NCBI GenBank assembly: GCA_910585905.1
Contig: CAJUID010000003.1
Coordinates: 1 to 64,000, forward strand
Length of the DNA stretch: 64,000 bases
Source of the DNA: an uncultured Lachnospiraceae bacterium
GTDB taxonomy: Bacteria; Bacillota; Clostridia; Lachnospirales; Lachnospiraceae
Reading direction: 5' to 3'
Shown: piece by piece, positions 8,299 to 17,014 of the stretch
Layout of the letters: every line of letters begins with the position of its first letter
How positions within the stretch are numbered: position 1 is the stretch's first letter
Translations under genes and position numbers: made by a program
Notes under the pieces: model-generated
Seen by the model: only the letters and a program-made list of their open reading frames with translations
Told to the model about the DNA's origin: nothing
Database searches by the model: none

Positions 8299-9612
8299 AT
8301 GGCGAAATATTCCAGGCAGGATATTTTAGACTTGATTGAGGAAGAAGATATTGAGTTTATCCGTTTACAGTTTACTGACATTGCGGGCAATCTAAAAAAT
8401 ATGGCGGCAACGATTGACCAGATTGATAAGATTCTGGATGGCAGATGCAAGTTTGACTGTGCTGCGATTGATGGTTTCCGCGGCATGGGATATGAGGAGT
8501 TATTTTTAATACCTGATTTGGATACCTTTGTTATTTTCCCATGGCGTCCCCAGAATGGGAAGGTTGCACGTTTTATCTGTGATGTAGTAAAACCGGATGG
8601 GACACCTTTTGATGGGGACAGTAGATATATTTTAAAGAGAGCGATTCAACAGGCAGAAGAGATGGGATTTACCTTGGATGCTGCGGTAAAAAATGAGTTT
8701 TTTCTATTTGATTTGGGTGAAAATGGAGAGCCGACCAATCATACAAATGAGAAGGGCGGCTATTTTGATATAGGCCCAACGGATGGAGGCGAAAATACGA
8801 GGCGGGATATGGTGCTGTATCTGGCAGATATGGGGATTGAGGTGGAATCGTCCTACCATTCCGCGGAGGCTGCGCAGCATGTGTTAGAGTTACGGCATGT
8901 GGATGCACTTTCTATGGCAGATGCTACCATGACAACCAGGCTGGTAGTGCGGACTGTAGCAAAACGTCATGGTGTGCATGGGACATTTATGCCGAAACCA
9001 AAAGAGAATGTGCAGGGTTCTGGTGCACATTATGTATTCTCGCTCTGTGACAGGGAAGGGCGTAATATTTTTACGGATGCTTCGGACAGGCTGGGGGTCA
9101 GCAGGGAGGGGTACCAGTTTATGGCTGGGATTCTCCACTATATTGCTAGTATGTCCCTGGTAAATAATCCAATTGTGAATTCTTATAAGCGTTTGATTCC
9201 CGGGTATTTGGCTCCGGTGACGGTAAGCTGGTCATCTGCAAACAGAAGCCCTCTTATCCGTCTAACTGCGATTGGGGGGGATGGAGCCAGGATTGTGCTT
9301 CGGAGCCCGGATGGGGCGGCAAATCCGTATCTTGTGATTGCAGCTTGTTTATGCGCAGGGTTAGAGGGAATCCGTAAAGGCATGGAACCACCTGCTTGTA
9401 TGGAGGAAGTTGGCGTAGATACCAGGATGGGCGACGAGCTGCCGCGTACGCTGCATGAAGCAGTTTCTTTGTTTCGGAAAAGTAATTTTTTGCAGGAGGT
9501 GTTAGGAGAGCATGTTTCAAGGCATCTTATTGAAAGTAAGGATAGGGAGTGGGATGAATACTGCAGGCAGGTAACAGAATGGGAGAAAGAACGTTATCTG
9601 GGTACAGTATAG
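8299..9612 (+). CDS. glnA: Glutamine synthetase, type I
   Basis: A 437-residue GS-I enzyme making glutamine from glutamate, ammonia and ATP. The beta-grasp N-domain is IEFIRLQFTDIAGNLKNMA. Catalytic-domain signatures are KNEFFLFD (metal-ligand Glu), ELRHVDALSMADATMTTR, GTFMPKP, GSGAHYVFSL, NPIVNSYKRLIPG and SSANRSPLIR. It is near the length of Gram-positive GS-I-alpha (about 443). The usual GSGMHxHxSL is replaced by GSGAHYVFSL, keeping the first metal His but losing the second. A perfect promoter lies upstream, and an ANTAR-type regulator starts 38 nt downstream, a known arrangement in Clostridia that suggests antitermination control of nitrogen genes. Confidence 0.92.
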   Translation: MAKYSRQDILDLIEEEDIEFIRLQFTDIAGNLKNMAATIDQIDKILDGRCKFDCAAIDGFRGMGYEELFLIPDLDTFVIFPWRPQNGKVARFICDVVKPDGTPFDGDSRYILKRAIQQAEEMGFTLDAAVKNEFFLFDLGENGEPTNHTNEKGGYFDIGPTDGGENTRRDMVLYLADMGIEVESSYHSAEAAQHVLELRHVDALSMADATMTTRLVVRTVAKRHGVHGTFMPKPKENVQGSGAHYVFSLCDREGRNIFTDASDRLGVSREGYQFMAGILHYIASMSLVNNPIVNSYKRLIPGYLAPVTVSWSSANRSPLIRLTAIGGDGARIVLRSPDGAANPYLVIAACLCAGLEGIRKGMEPPACMEEVGVDTRMGDELPRTLHEAVSLFRKSNFLQEVLGEHVSRHLIESKDREWDEYCRQVTEWEKERYLGTV

Positions 9613-9649
9613 AAAAGAGGCATCACTGAAAAAGACAGGGGGTTTTGGC

Positions 9650-10210
9650 ATGGCAGATATCATTGTAGCTTTTCCAAAACTGGATGATGCAAAAAATTTA
9701 AGAAAACTTCTGGTCCGAAATGGTTATGATGTAAATATGGCTTGTGATTGTGGCGCTCAGGTGATTGATGCGGTAAATAGGCTAGATGGCGGGATTGTAA
9801 TTTGCGGGTACCGCTTTTCAGATATGTATTATAGGGAGTTAAACGAATATCTGCCCAAGGGATTTCAGATGCTGTTGCTGGCATCGCCTGGAAGACTGGC
9901 GGAATGTGATTTAAACAGTATAGTGTCTCTTGCTATGCCGTTTAAGGTGCAGGATTTTCTGGATACTCTTGGAATGATGATGGTTCAGTACAACCGTTGG
10001 CATAAGAAGCAGAAAAGTAAGCCGAAAGGCAGGTCGGACCATGACTTAAGGGCGATTGCTGCGGCCAAGGAGCTTTTGATGGAGCGGAACCAGATGACAG
10101 AGGATGAGGCGCATAAATATATTCAAAAGCTAAGCATGGACAGCTCTACGAATCTGGCAGAGACTGCGGAGATGATACTAGAACTCAATGGAAAGGAATG
10201 GAATATATAA
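9650..10210 (+). CDS. ANTAR-domain response-regulator-like antiterminator
   Basis: 186 residues. The N-terminal 120 have the fold of a receiver domain (DIIVAFPKLDDAKNLRKLLVRNGY at the start), but the strand that should carry the phosphorylatable Asp reads GIVICGYRF, so it looks like a pseudo-receiver. After a basic linker (KKQKSKPKGR), residues about 135-183 form the ANTAR RNA-binding bundle (AKELLMERNQMTEDEAHKYI, then SSTNLAETAEMIL). ANTAR proteins bind paired hairpins in nascent mRNA and prevent termination. The position between glnA and carAB, with carA overlapping its stop, points to nitrogen or glutamine-responsive control. The target RNA is not identified. Confidence 0.85.
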   Translation: MADIIVAFPKLDDAKNLRKLLVRNGYDVNMACDCGAQVIDAVNRLDGGIVICGYRFSDMYYRELNEYLPKGFQMLLLASPGRLAECDLNSIVSLAMPFKVQDFLDTLGMMMVQYNRWHKKQKSKPKGRSDHDLRAIAAAKELLMERNQMTEDEAHKYIQKLSMDSSTNLAETAEMILELNGKEWNI

Positions 10211-11322
10211 TGATGAAGGCATTTCTTATTTTAGAAGATGGAACTGTGTTTGAAGGAAAGAGCATTGGTAAGGCAAAAGAAGTAATTAGTGAAATTGTAT
10301 TTAATACTTCGATGACAGGGTATCTGGAGGTGCTTACTGACCCGAGTTATGCAGGGCAGGCTGTTACCATGACTTATCCACTTATTGGAAACTATGGGGT
10401 CTGTTATCAGGATATGGAGTCCGAAAAGGGATGGCCGGATGGTTTTATTGTAAGGGAGCTCTCCCGCATGCCAAGTAATTTCCGTTCTGAAAATACGGTG
10501 CAGCATTTTCTGGAGGAAAACGATATTCCAGGAATTTGCGGCATTGATACACGTGCGCTCACAAAGATTCTAAGGGAAAAGGGTACGATGAATGGTATGA
10601 TTACTACAGATGAAAACTATGATTTGGATGTAGTATTGCCAAAGTTAAAGGAATATAAAGTGACAGGTGTAGTACAGAAAGTAAGCTGCAAGGAAAAGAA
10701 AACATATGTCCCGGGTGATATTGGTTCAAAACAAGCGGAGCCTGGCAATGCAAAATGGAATATTGCGGTGATAGATGTGGGCACAAAGAAAAATATAATC
10801 CGCTGTCTGTTAAACCGGGGCTGCAATGTGACAGTGTATCCGTGTGATTTTGATGCAAATGAGGTGATTGCAGCAAAGCCGGATGGTATTATGATTACAA
10901 ATGGACCAGGAGATCCGGCAGAATGCACAGAAATTATCCGCCAGATTAAGGTTCTCGCAGAATCTGGAATTCCTGTGTTTGCCATCTGTCTGGGGCATCA
11001 GCTAATGGCACTTGCGCACGGCGCAAAGACCTATAAGATGAAATATGGGCATCGCGGGGCAAATCATCCGGTAAAGGACCTGGCAACTGGCAAAGTCTAT
11101 ATTTCTTCCCAGAATCATGGTTATGTGGTAGATGCGGATTCCATTGATGCTTCCGTTGCAAAACCTTGGTTTATCAATGTAAATGATAAGACAGTCGAAG
11201 GATTAGAATACATTGGAAAACCTGTAAGGACAGTTCAGTTCCATCCGGAAGCAAATGCAGGTCCAAAGGATTCAGAATTGTTGTTTGACGAGTTTATGAA
11301 AATGATAGGAGGAAATAAATAA
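10210..11322 (+). CDS. carA: Carbamoyl-phosphate synthase small (glutaminase) subunit
   Basis: About 370 residues; hydrolyses glutamine and channels ammonia to CarB. The N-terminal CPSase domain starts MKAFLILEDGTVFEGKSIG. The C-terminal class I amidotransferase has ITNGPGDP, the nucleophile Cys in FAICLGHQ, and the His-Glu pair in VQFHPEA. The start at 10210 (or the adjacent ATG at 10213) is preferred to an upstream in-frame ATG at 10198, because the family begins at this Met; 10210 gives a TAATG overlap with the ANTAR gene stop. carB follows with another TAATG overlap, so ANTAR-carA-carB are translationally coupled. Confidence 0.95.
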   Translation: MMKAFLILEDGTVFEGKSIGKAKEVISEIVFNTSMTGYLEVLTDPSYAGQAVTMTYPLIGNYGVCYQDMESEKGWPDGFIVRELSRMPSNFRSENTVQHFLEENDIPGICGIDTRALTKILREKGTMNGMITTDENYDLDVVLPKLKEYKVTGVVQKVSCKEKKTYVPGDIGSKQAEPGNAKWNIAVIDVGTKKNIIRCLLNRGCNVTVYPCDFDANEVIAAKPDGIMITNGPGDPAECTEIIRQIKVLAESGIPVFAICLGHQLMALAHGAKTYKMKYGHRGANHPVKDLATGKVYISSQNHGYVVDADSIDASVAKPWFINVNDKTVEGLEYIGKPVRTVQFHPEANAGPKDSELLFDEFMKMIGGNK

Positions 11323-14300
11323 TGCCAAAGTTGGAAGGAATTAAGAGAGTTTTAGTAATTGGTTCCGGGCCTATTGTGATTGGACAGGCTGCGGAGTTTG
11401 ACTACGCAGGCACACAGGCATGCCGTTCTCTTAAGGAGGAAGGTATGGAGGTTATTTTGGTGAATTCCAATCCTGCTACCATTATGACAGATAGAGATAT
11501 TGCAGATAAGGTATATATTGAGCCTTTGACAGTGGAAGTGCTGCAAAAGATAATTGAGGTGGAAAAACCGGACAGCTTATTGCCGAATATGGGTGGACAG
11601 GCAGGTCTAAACCTTGGTATGGAGCTTGCTGAGTCGGGCTTTCTGGATGAACATGGTGTAAAGCTTCTTGGTACGACGGCGGAGACAATCCGGAATGCGG
11701 AGGGGCGTCAGGAGTTTAAGGATATGATGGAGCGCATTGGAGAGCCTTGCGCAGCGTCAGAATTGGTGGAAAATATAGAGGATGGAGCAGCATTTGCCGA
11801 AAAAATTGGCTATCCGGTGGTGCTCCGTCCAGCATATACGCTTGGAGGGTCCGGCGGCGGTATTGCCCATAACCGCGAGCAGTTAGAAGAGATTCTTGCA
11901 AATGGGCTTAGGCTGTCCCGTGTAGGGCAGGTTCTTGTGGAGCGGTGCATTGCGGGCTGGAAAGAGATTGAGTATGAGGTAATGCGTGACAGCAACGGCA
12001 CTTGCATTACGGTATGTAATATGGAAAATCTGGACCCGGTTGGAGTGCATACTGGCGACAGTATCGTTGTGGCACCTTCCCAGACTTTGTCAGATAAAGA
12101 GTACCAGATGCTCCGTACTTCGGCACTCCGTATTATTGATGAATTAGGGATAACTGGCGGATGTAATGTACAGTTTGCGCTGCATCCGACTTCATTCGAA
12201 TATATTGTGATTGAGGTAAATCCCCGTGTTAGCCGTTCTTCTGCCCTGGCGTCAAAGGCGACTGGATATCCAATTGCAAAGGTTTCTGCCAAAATTGCAC
12301 TTGGCTATACATTAGATGAGATTCCAAATGCGGTAACAGGAAAGACCTATGCGAGCTTTGAACCGGCCCTCGATTATGTGGTGGTAAAGATACCACGCCT
12401 TCCTTTTGATAAATTTATCAAGGCGAAGAGGACTTTGACTACCCAGATGAAGGCAACCGGGGAAGTGATGAGCATCTGTACGAATTTTGAGGGCGCGCTT
12501 ATGAAGGCGCTCCGCTCCTTGGAACAGCATGTGGACTGCCTGATTAATGATGAGTATGTCGATATGACAGTAGAGGAAGTGGCGGAACAGTTAAATGTAG
12601 TGGATGACCGCCGGATTTATGTGGTGGCTGAGGCAATCCGCAGGGGAATTGACTACGAAACAATTCATGAGATTACCATGATTGATGAGTGGTTTATAGA
12701 TAAGATTGCAATTCTTGTGGAAATGGAGCAGAAATTAAAGAGTACCAAAGAGCTTTCAAAAGAACTTTTGCTGGAGGCTAAGCGTTTGGAGTTCCCAGAT
12801 CATATTATCGCTTCATTTACTGGCAAGACAGAGGAGGAAGTGAAGAATCTTCGCTATGAATATGGGATTACCGCTGCATTTAAGATGGTTGATACCTGTG
12901 CGGCAGAGTTTGCTTCAGAGACTCCATATTACTATAGTTGTTTTGATGGGATAAATGAGGTGGAAGACCAGACAGACAAAAAGAAGATTATGGTGCTTGG
13001 TTCCGGCCCAATCCGAATTGGGCAGGGAATTGAGTTTGACTATTGTTCGGTGCACAGCGTATGGGCGTTGTCGGAAGAGGGCTACGAGACGATTATTGTA
13101 AATAATAATCCAGAGACGGTCAGCACAGATTTTGATATTGCAGATAAGCTTTATTTTGAGCCGCTTACACCGGAGGATGTAGAAAATATTGTTCGGCTGG
13201 AAAAACCGGATGGCGCTGTGGTTCAGTTTGGAGGACAGACGGCAATCAAGCTGACGGAGGCCCTGATTAAAATGGGCGTTAAGATTTTAGGGACAAGTGC
13301 TGAAAATGTAGATGCGGCCGAGGATAGAGAACTTTTTGATGAGATTTTAGAGCAGTGCTGCATTCCGAGACCTTCCGGCAAAACTGTGTTTACAACGGAG
13401 GAGGCGTTGGAGGCTGCGACTGAATTAGGGTATCCAGTTTTGGTGCGCCCATCTTATGTGCTTGGTGGGCAGGGAATGCAGATTGCAGTTTCCGATTCGG
13501 ATATTAAGGAATTTATGGCGGTAATTAACCGGTATCATCAGGAGCATCCGATTCTTGTCGATAAGTACCTGATGGGGAAAGAAGTGGAAGTGGATGCGGT
13601 ATGCGATGGCGAGGATATTTTGATACCAGGTATTATGGAGCATGTGGAGCGGGCAGGAATCCATTCTGGTGACAGTATTTCTGTCTATCCGGCACAGAGC
13701 ATTTCAGAGAAGATACAGCGTGTAATTGTGGATTATACCAGAAAGCTTGCGCGTTCCCTGCATGTTATTGGGTTAATTAATATTCAGTTTATTGTATACA
13801 ATGAGGAAGTGTTTGTAATTGAGGTAAATCCGCGCTCAAGCCGTACGGTGCCTTATATTAGTAAGGTGACAGGGATTCCGATTGTAGATTTGGCTTCCAG
13901 GGTAATTCTTGGCGCTAAGATTAAGGATTTTGGATATGGTTCCGGTCTTGCGAAGAAATCGGACTATCTTGCGATTAAAATGCCTGTCTTTTCATTTGAG
14001 AAACTCCGCGGGGCAGAAATCAGCTTAGGGCCAGAGATGAAATCTACCGGAGAATGCCTTGGGATTTCAAAATCTTTTGATGAAGCGCTTTATAAGGCAT
14101 TTCTTGGTTCAGGGGTTGATCTGCCAAAGCATAAGAAAATGATTCTTACGGTAAAGGATGCGGATAAGCTTGAAGCGGTTGATATTGCGAAGCGATTTAA
14201 AAAGCTAGGGTACGACATTTTTGCAACCCGCAACACTGCAAGAGTATTGAATGACCATGGTGTGCTCACGATCCCAATTAACCGTATTAATGAAGAGGCT

Positions 14301-14537
14301 CCTACATTGATGGATCTTTTGCTTGAGCACCAGATTGATTTGGTTATTGATACACCGACTTATGGTGATAGGTTAAAAGATGGATTTTTAATCCGCCGGA
14401 CTGCAATTGAGACTGGCGTAAATTGCCTGACTTCTCTAGATACCGCGGATGCGCTTTTGACGAGTTTGGAGAATTCAGATATGGAAAGCTTGTCTGTAGT
14501 GGACATTGCAACGATTTCTAGCGCAACACATTTGTAG
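11322..14537 (+). CDS. carB: Carbamoyl-phosphate synthase large subunit
   Basis: 1071 residues, the standard length. Two homologous synthetase halves are visible: VLVIGSGPIVIGQAAEFDYA at the N-terminus and IMVLGSGPIRIGQGIEFDYC near residue 555. Each is followed by an ATP-grasp domain (LRPAYTLGGSGGG and VRPSYVLGGQGMQ). The C-terminal MGS-like allosteric domain holds FATRNTARVLNDHG. It makes carbamoyl phosphate from bicarbonate, ammonia and two ATP for pyrimidine and arginine synthesis. It overlaps carA by one base and ends at a strong terminator, convergent with arcC. Confidence 0.97.
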   Translation: MPKLEGIKRVLVIGSGPIVIGQAAEFDYAGTQACRSLKEEGMEVILVNSNPATIMTDRDIADKVYIEPLTVEVLQKIIEVEKPDSLLPNMGGQAGLNLGMELAESGFLDEHGVKLLGTTAETIRNAEGRQEFKDMMERIGEPCAASELVENIEDGAAFAEKIGYPVVLRPAYTLGGSGGGIAHNREQLEEILANGLRLSRVGQVLVERCIAGWKEIEYEVMRDSNGTCITVCNMENLDPVGVHTGDSIVVAPSQTLSDKEYQMLRTSALRIIDELGITGGCNVQFALHPTSFEYIVIEVNPRVSRSSALASKATGYPIAKVSAKIALGYTLDEIPNAVTGKTYASFEPALDYVVVKIPRLPFDKFIKAKRTLTTQMKATGEVMSICTNFEGALMKALRSLEQHVDCLINDEYVDMTVEEVAEQLNVVDDRRIYVVAEAIRRGIDYETIHEITMIDEWFIDKIAILVEMEQKLKSTKELSKELLLEAKRLEFPDHIIASFTGKTEEEVKNLRYEYGITAAFKMVDTCAAEFASETPYYYSCFDGINEVEDQTDKKKIMVLGSGPIRIGQGIEFDYCSVHSVWALSEEGYETIIVNNNPETVSTDFDIADKLYFEPLTPEDVENIVRLEKPDGAVVQFGGQTAIKLTEALIKMGVKILGTSAENVDAAEDRELFDEILEQCCIPRPSGKTVFTTEEALEAATELGYPVLVRPSYVLGGQGMQIAVSDSDIKEFMAVINRYHQEHPILVDKYLMGKEVEVDAVCDGEDILIPGIMEHVERAGIHSGDSISVYPAQSISEKIQRVIVDYTRKLARSLHVIGLINIQFIVYNEEVFVIEVNPRSSRTVPYISKVTGIPIVDLASRVILGAKIKDFGYGSGLAKKSDYLAIKMPVFSFEKLRGAEISLGPEMKSTGECLGISKSFDEALYKAFLGSGVDLPKHKKMILTVKDADKLEAVDIAKRFKKLGYDIFATRNTARVLNDHGVLTIPINRINEEAPTLMDLLLEHQIDLVIDTPTYGDRLKDGFLIRRTAIETGVNCLTSLDTADALLTSLENSDMESLSVVDIATISSATHL

Positions 14538-14554
14538 GCTATATATTAAAAAGT

Positions 14555-14593
14555 AAAAAGGGCACAGACTTTACTTGCTTGTGCCCTTTTTAT
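14555..14593 (+). terminator. Terminator between carB and arcC (shared terminator cassette)
   Basis: Stem GGGCACA / TGTGCCC with an A-run before and a T-run after, so it can serve both convergent genes. The loop contains the complement of the AAGTCTG-type loop seen in the hairpins at 38510, 47402 and 47502. Confidence 0.9.
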
Positions 14594-14612
14594 TTTTTAT
14601 ATTTCCTGGCAG

Positions 14613-14652
14613 TTATTCCCGCGTAAGCAACGGCCGAAGAGCAGGGAATTTG
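14613..14652 (+). repeat. Fragment of the GC-rich structured repeat (copy D, head only)
   Basis: TTATTCCCGCGTAAGCAACG matches the first 20 bases of copies A-C and then diverges. It lies between the carB terminator and the arcC stop. Confidence 0.6.
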
Positions 14653-14668
14653 CCTTTAATATGTCTCA

Positions 14669-15604
14669 TTAACACCGGATAACTGTCCCAGTTTTTCCAG
14701 TTAATCCAGCCAGGGCAGTATCAATACTTGTGATAATTGCCTTTCTGTCTTTTGAGGATGAGGCAAAGGATACGGCTGCTTCAACTTTTGGAAGCATTGC
14801 CCCTGTTGAGAATTGATTTTCTCCAATATATTGCGTAGCTTCTTCTACAGTCATAGAATCTAATGGCGTTTCGTTCGCTTTCCCAAAGTTTAAGGAGACT
14901 TTTTCCACTCCTGTCAGGAGCAGCAAAATATCAGCGTCTAATTCTTCGGCAAGGCGGGCGCTTGTGATATCCTTTTCAATTACAGCGCTGGCTCCTTTTA
15001 GGCGTGTACCTTGTTGTAAAACGGGAATTCCACCGCCCCCTGCTGCGATTACAATTTGATCAGCATCCAATAGTGCTTTGATAGCGTCTAGTTCATAGAT
15101 TTCCATTGGGCGCGGAGCGGCGATAACCCGCTGAAAGCCTTTTCCCTCTACATAGACAACGTGGTTTCCCTTTTTTTCTTCTGCTTTTGCTTCTTCTTCT
15201 GTCATATAGCGCCCAATCATCTTATGAGGGTGCGTAAATGCGGCGTCGAATGGGTCAACGCGCACCTGCGTAATTAGTGTTGAGACTGGTTTGTAAATTC
15301 CTCTGTTTAAAAGTTCTGTTCGGATTTCATTTTGCAGATCATATCCGATATATCCCTGGCTCATTGCGCTGCAGATAGACATTGGCGCAACGGTATTGCT
15401 TGGCTCAAGGCGGCTGTATTCTGTCATGGCAGCGTGGATCATACCGATCTGGGGACCATTGCTGTGGGTAATTACAACCTGATATTTTGCCTCTATTAAG
15501 TCGGCAATAGCAGATGCAGCATTTTTGACGGATTCCTTCTGTTCTGGAAATGTTTTGCCTAATGCACTGTGCCCCAGTGCAGCGACTACCTTTTTATTAT
15601 TCAT
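14669..15604 (-). CDS. arcC: Carbamate kinase
   Basis: A 311-residue amino-acid-kinase family enzyme interconverting carbamoyl phosphate plus ADP with ATP plus carbamate. Motifs seen: VVAALGHSALG (variant of the GGNA loop), VVITHSNGPQIG, MSQGYIGYDLQNE, VIAAGGGGIPV, AVIEKDITSARLAEELDAD and the C-terminal FSTGAMLPKVEAA. GAGG precedes the ATG on the minus strand. No arginine deiminase or ornithine carbamoyltransferase gene is adjacent, so it is not in a standard arc operon. Sitting tail-to-tail with carAB it may work on the same pool, for fermentation of carbamoyl donors (arginine, citrulline or purine breakdown). Confidence 0.95.
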   Translation of the reverse strand: MNNKKVVAALGHSALGKTFPEQKESVKNAASAIADLIEAKYQVVITHSNGPQIGMIHAAMTEYSRLEPSNTVAPMSICSAMSQGYIGYDLQNEIRTELLNRGIYKPVSTLITQVRVDPFDAAFTHPHKMIGRYMTEEEAKAEEKKGNHVVYVEGKGFQRVIAAPRPMEIYELDAIKALLDADQIVIAAGGGGIPVLQQGTRLKGASAVIEKDITSARLAEELDADILLLLTGVEKVSLNFGKANETPLDSMTVEEATQYIGENQFSTGAMLPKVEAAVSFASSSKDRKAIITSIDTALAGLTGKTGTVIRC

Positions 15605-15642
15605 AATTTACCTCATTTCTGCGCTGCCTTTGCGCATAATGC

Positions 15643-15702
15643 AATGTTTGTGTCGCAGCGCGGACACAAACTTGCCGAGTGAAAAATTTATTTTTCACTC
15701 TT
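15643..15702 (-). promoter_or_regulatory. Two perfect hairpins in the arcC leader
   Basis: Arms GTTTGTGTC (15646-15654) and GACACAAAC (15663-15671) pair perfectly. So do GAGTGAAAAAT (15677-15687) and ATTTTTCACTC (15690-15700). Both lie 40-100 nt upstream of the arcC start on the minus strand. Neither has a T-run on that strand, so they look like a structured leader or repeat rather than a terminator. Confidence 0.45.
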
Positions 15703-15770
15703 TTATCCTCCATTTAGCATGATTTCTTAGAAATTTTATCTATTTTATATATACACCCACAGTTGGTTCG

Positions 15771-15796
15771 GATTGCGAATAAGCATTCTGTGCTGA
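15771..15796 (+). repeat. 26-bp repeated word (second copy 50321-50346)
   Basis: GATTGCGA, two variable positions, then AGCATTCTGTGCTGA; 24 of 26 bases agree with 50321-50346. Apart from this word and the 35-bp repeat tail at 16031-16065, I see no gene in the 527-bp gap between arcC and uppP. Confidence 0.5.
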
Positions 15797-15971
15797 CGCA
15801 GCTAGTACAATTAGAAGTGTGACAAAAGTCGTGAAGCTGGCACGTCTGAAAGAGTGGGGATATCTGGCTTTAAAAAGATATCATTTATTTTAACACGCCA
15901 TGGGTGGAAAAGCAAATGTTCGTTTTTTGTTTAGAGATGTAAAACTAAGGAACTTGCATTATTAAGAAAAT

Positions 15972-16000
15972 TTGCATTTCTTTCCAAATAAAGATATAAT
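15972..16000 (+). promoter_or_regulatory. Sigma-A promoter for uppP-ftsK
   Basis: TTGCAT at 15972-15977, 17-nt spacer, perfect TATAAT at 15995-16000. It lies 132 nt upstream of the uppP start. Confidence 0.8.
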
Positions 16001-16030
16001 AGAAAGGTATGGCTAAAGCAATAAGCGTAA

Positions 16031-16065
16031 TCTGGCTATTTTCTGAAATTAGTGTGAATAGTAAC
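16031..16065 (+). repeat. GAATAGTAAC-tail repeat, tail-only copy
   Basis: TCTGGCTATTTTC, AAATT and GAATAGTAAC in the same 35-bp spacing as 8111-8145. It lies in the uppP leader. Confidence 0.5.
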
Positions 16066-16131
16066 AATCGGACAGATTGTATGTCTTTGAAGAGAACTGC
16101 CAGAAGTATGATAAAGAAAGGAATGTTTTTT

Positions 16132-17004
16132 ATGCCGATTTGGAAAGCAATTGTGCTTGGAGTGATTCAGGGGGCGGCTGAGTTTTTGCCAGTCAGCAGT
16201 TCAGGCCATCTGGTTATTGTGAAGGAAATCTTGGGAGTTGATTTGGAAAACGGCGGCATCTTTTTTGATGTAATGCTTCATCTGGGGACGCTTCTTGCAA
16301 TTTTTGTCGCATTTTGGAAAGATATCAAACATTTAATCATAGAAGGGATACATATATTTCTTGATATCTTTTATAATATTGGGATGCTATTTGGCAGGAT
16401 TGTAAAAAAGGATTGTGAATTCCGCCGTGTAATTAGAAGTTCCTACCGCAAACTGGTTGTATTGATCATTTTGTCAACAATCCCGACAGGGATTATTGGG
16501 ATTTTACTGTCGGATGTTATTGAGCTTGCAAATGGGATGATTTTGGTTCCTGGGGCCTGCTTGCTAATTACGTCGATGTTTCTTTTTATTGCCGATGCTG
16601 CAGATGAGGGGGAGAAACGCCCCAAAGAGGTATCGTACCTAAGTGCTGGGGCAGTTGGCATCGCACAGGGGTTTGCGACGATGCCCGGGATTTCGCGGTC
16701 CGGCACTACGATTACAGCATGCCTGCTCTGTGGGTTTGAAAAGAAATTTGCTGTAAAGTATTCTTTTATTATGTCAATTCCGGCGGTTCTTGGGGCAGTT
16801 GTATTAGAGTTAAAGGATTTTGGTTCACTGCGCCTGTCAAACCAGGATGTTATATCATGCATTGTGGCGACTGCAGTTGCTGCTGTGGTAGGGTATTTAT
16901 CCATCTGTTTTATGATGAGCCTGGTGCGCGGCAAAAAGTATAAATATTTTGCAATTTATTGTGCCATAATTGGCCTGGTGGCAATTGGATATTATTTTGT
17001 GTAA
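16132..17004 (+). CDS. uppP: Undecaprenyl-diphosphate phosphatase
   Basis: A 290-residue polytopic membrane protein of the BacA/UppP family, recycling undecaprenyl diphosphate to the monophosphate for cell-wall synthesis. The family signatures are GVIQGAAEFLPVSSSGHLVI near the N-terminus and the second motif GFATMPGISRSGTTI near residue 185. The ATG at 16132 is preferred to the open frame from 16009 because AAAGGA precedes it and the protein begins MPIWKAIVLGVIQG as in relatives. ftsK follows 11-17 nt later, so the two are probably co-transcribed from the promoter at 15972. Confidence 0.95.
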   Translation: MPIWKAIVLGVIQGAAEFLPVSSSGHLVIVKEILGVDLENGGIFFDVMLHLGTLLAIFVAFWKDIKHLIIEGIHIFLDIFYNIGMLFGRIVKKDCEFRRVIRSSYRKLVVLIILSTIPTGIIGILLSDVIELANGMILVPGACLLITSMFLFIADAADEGEKRPKEVSYLSAGAVGIAQGFATMPGISRSGTTITACLLCGFEKKFAVKYSFIMSIPAVLGAVVLELKDFGSLRLSNQDVISCIVATAVAAVVGYLSICFMMSLVRGKKYKYFAIYCAIIGLVAIGYYFV

Positions 17005-17014
17005 AGGAGATTAG

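Noticed and set aside
11810..12292. 160-codon minus-strand ORF within carB
   Set aside because: Antisense shadow of a well-conserved gene.
16443..16934. 163-codon minus-strand ORF within uppP
   Set aside because: Antisense shadow; no ribosome binding site or family match.
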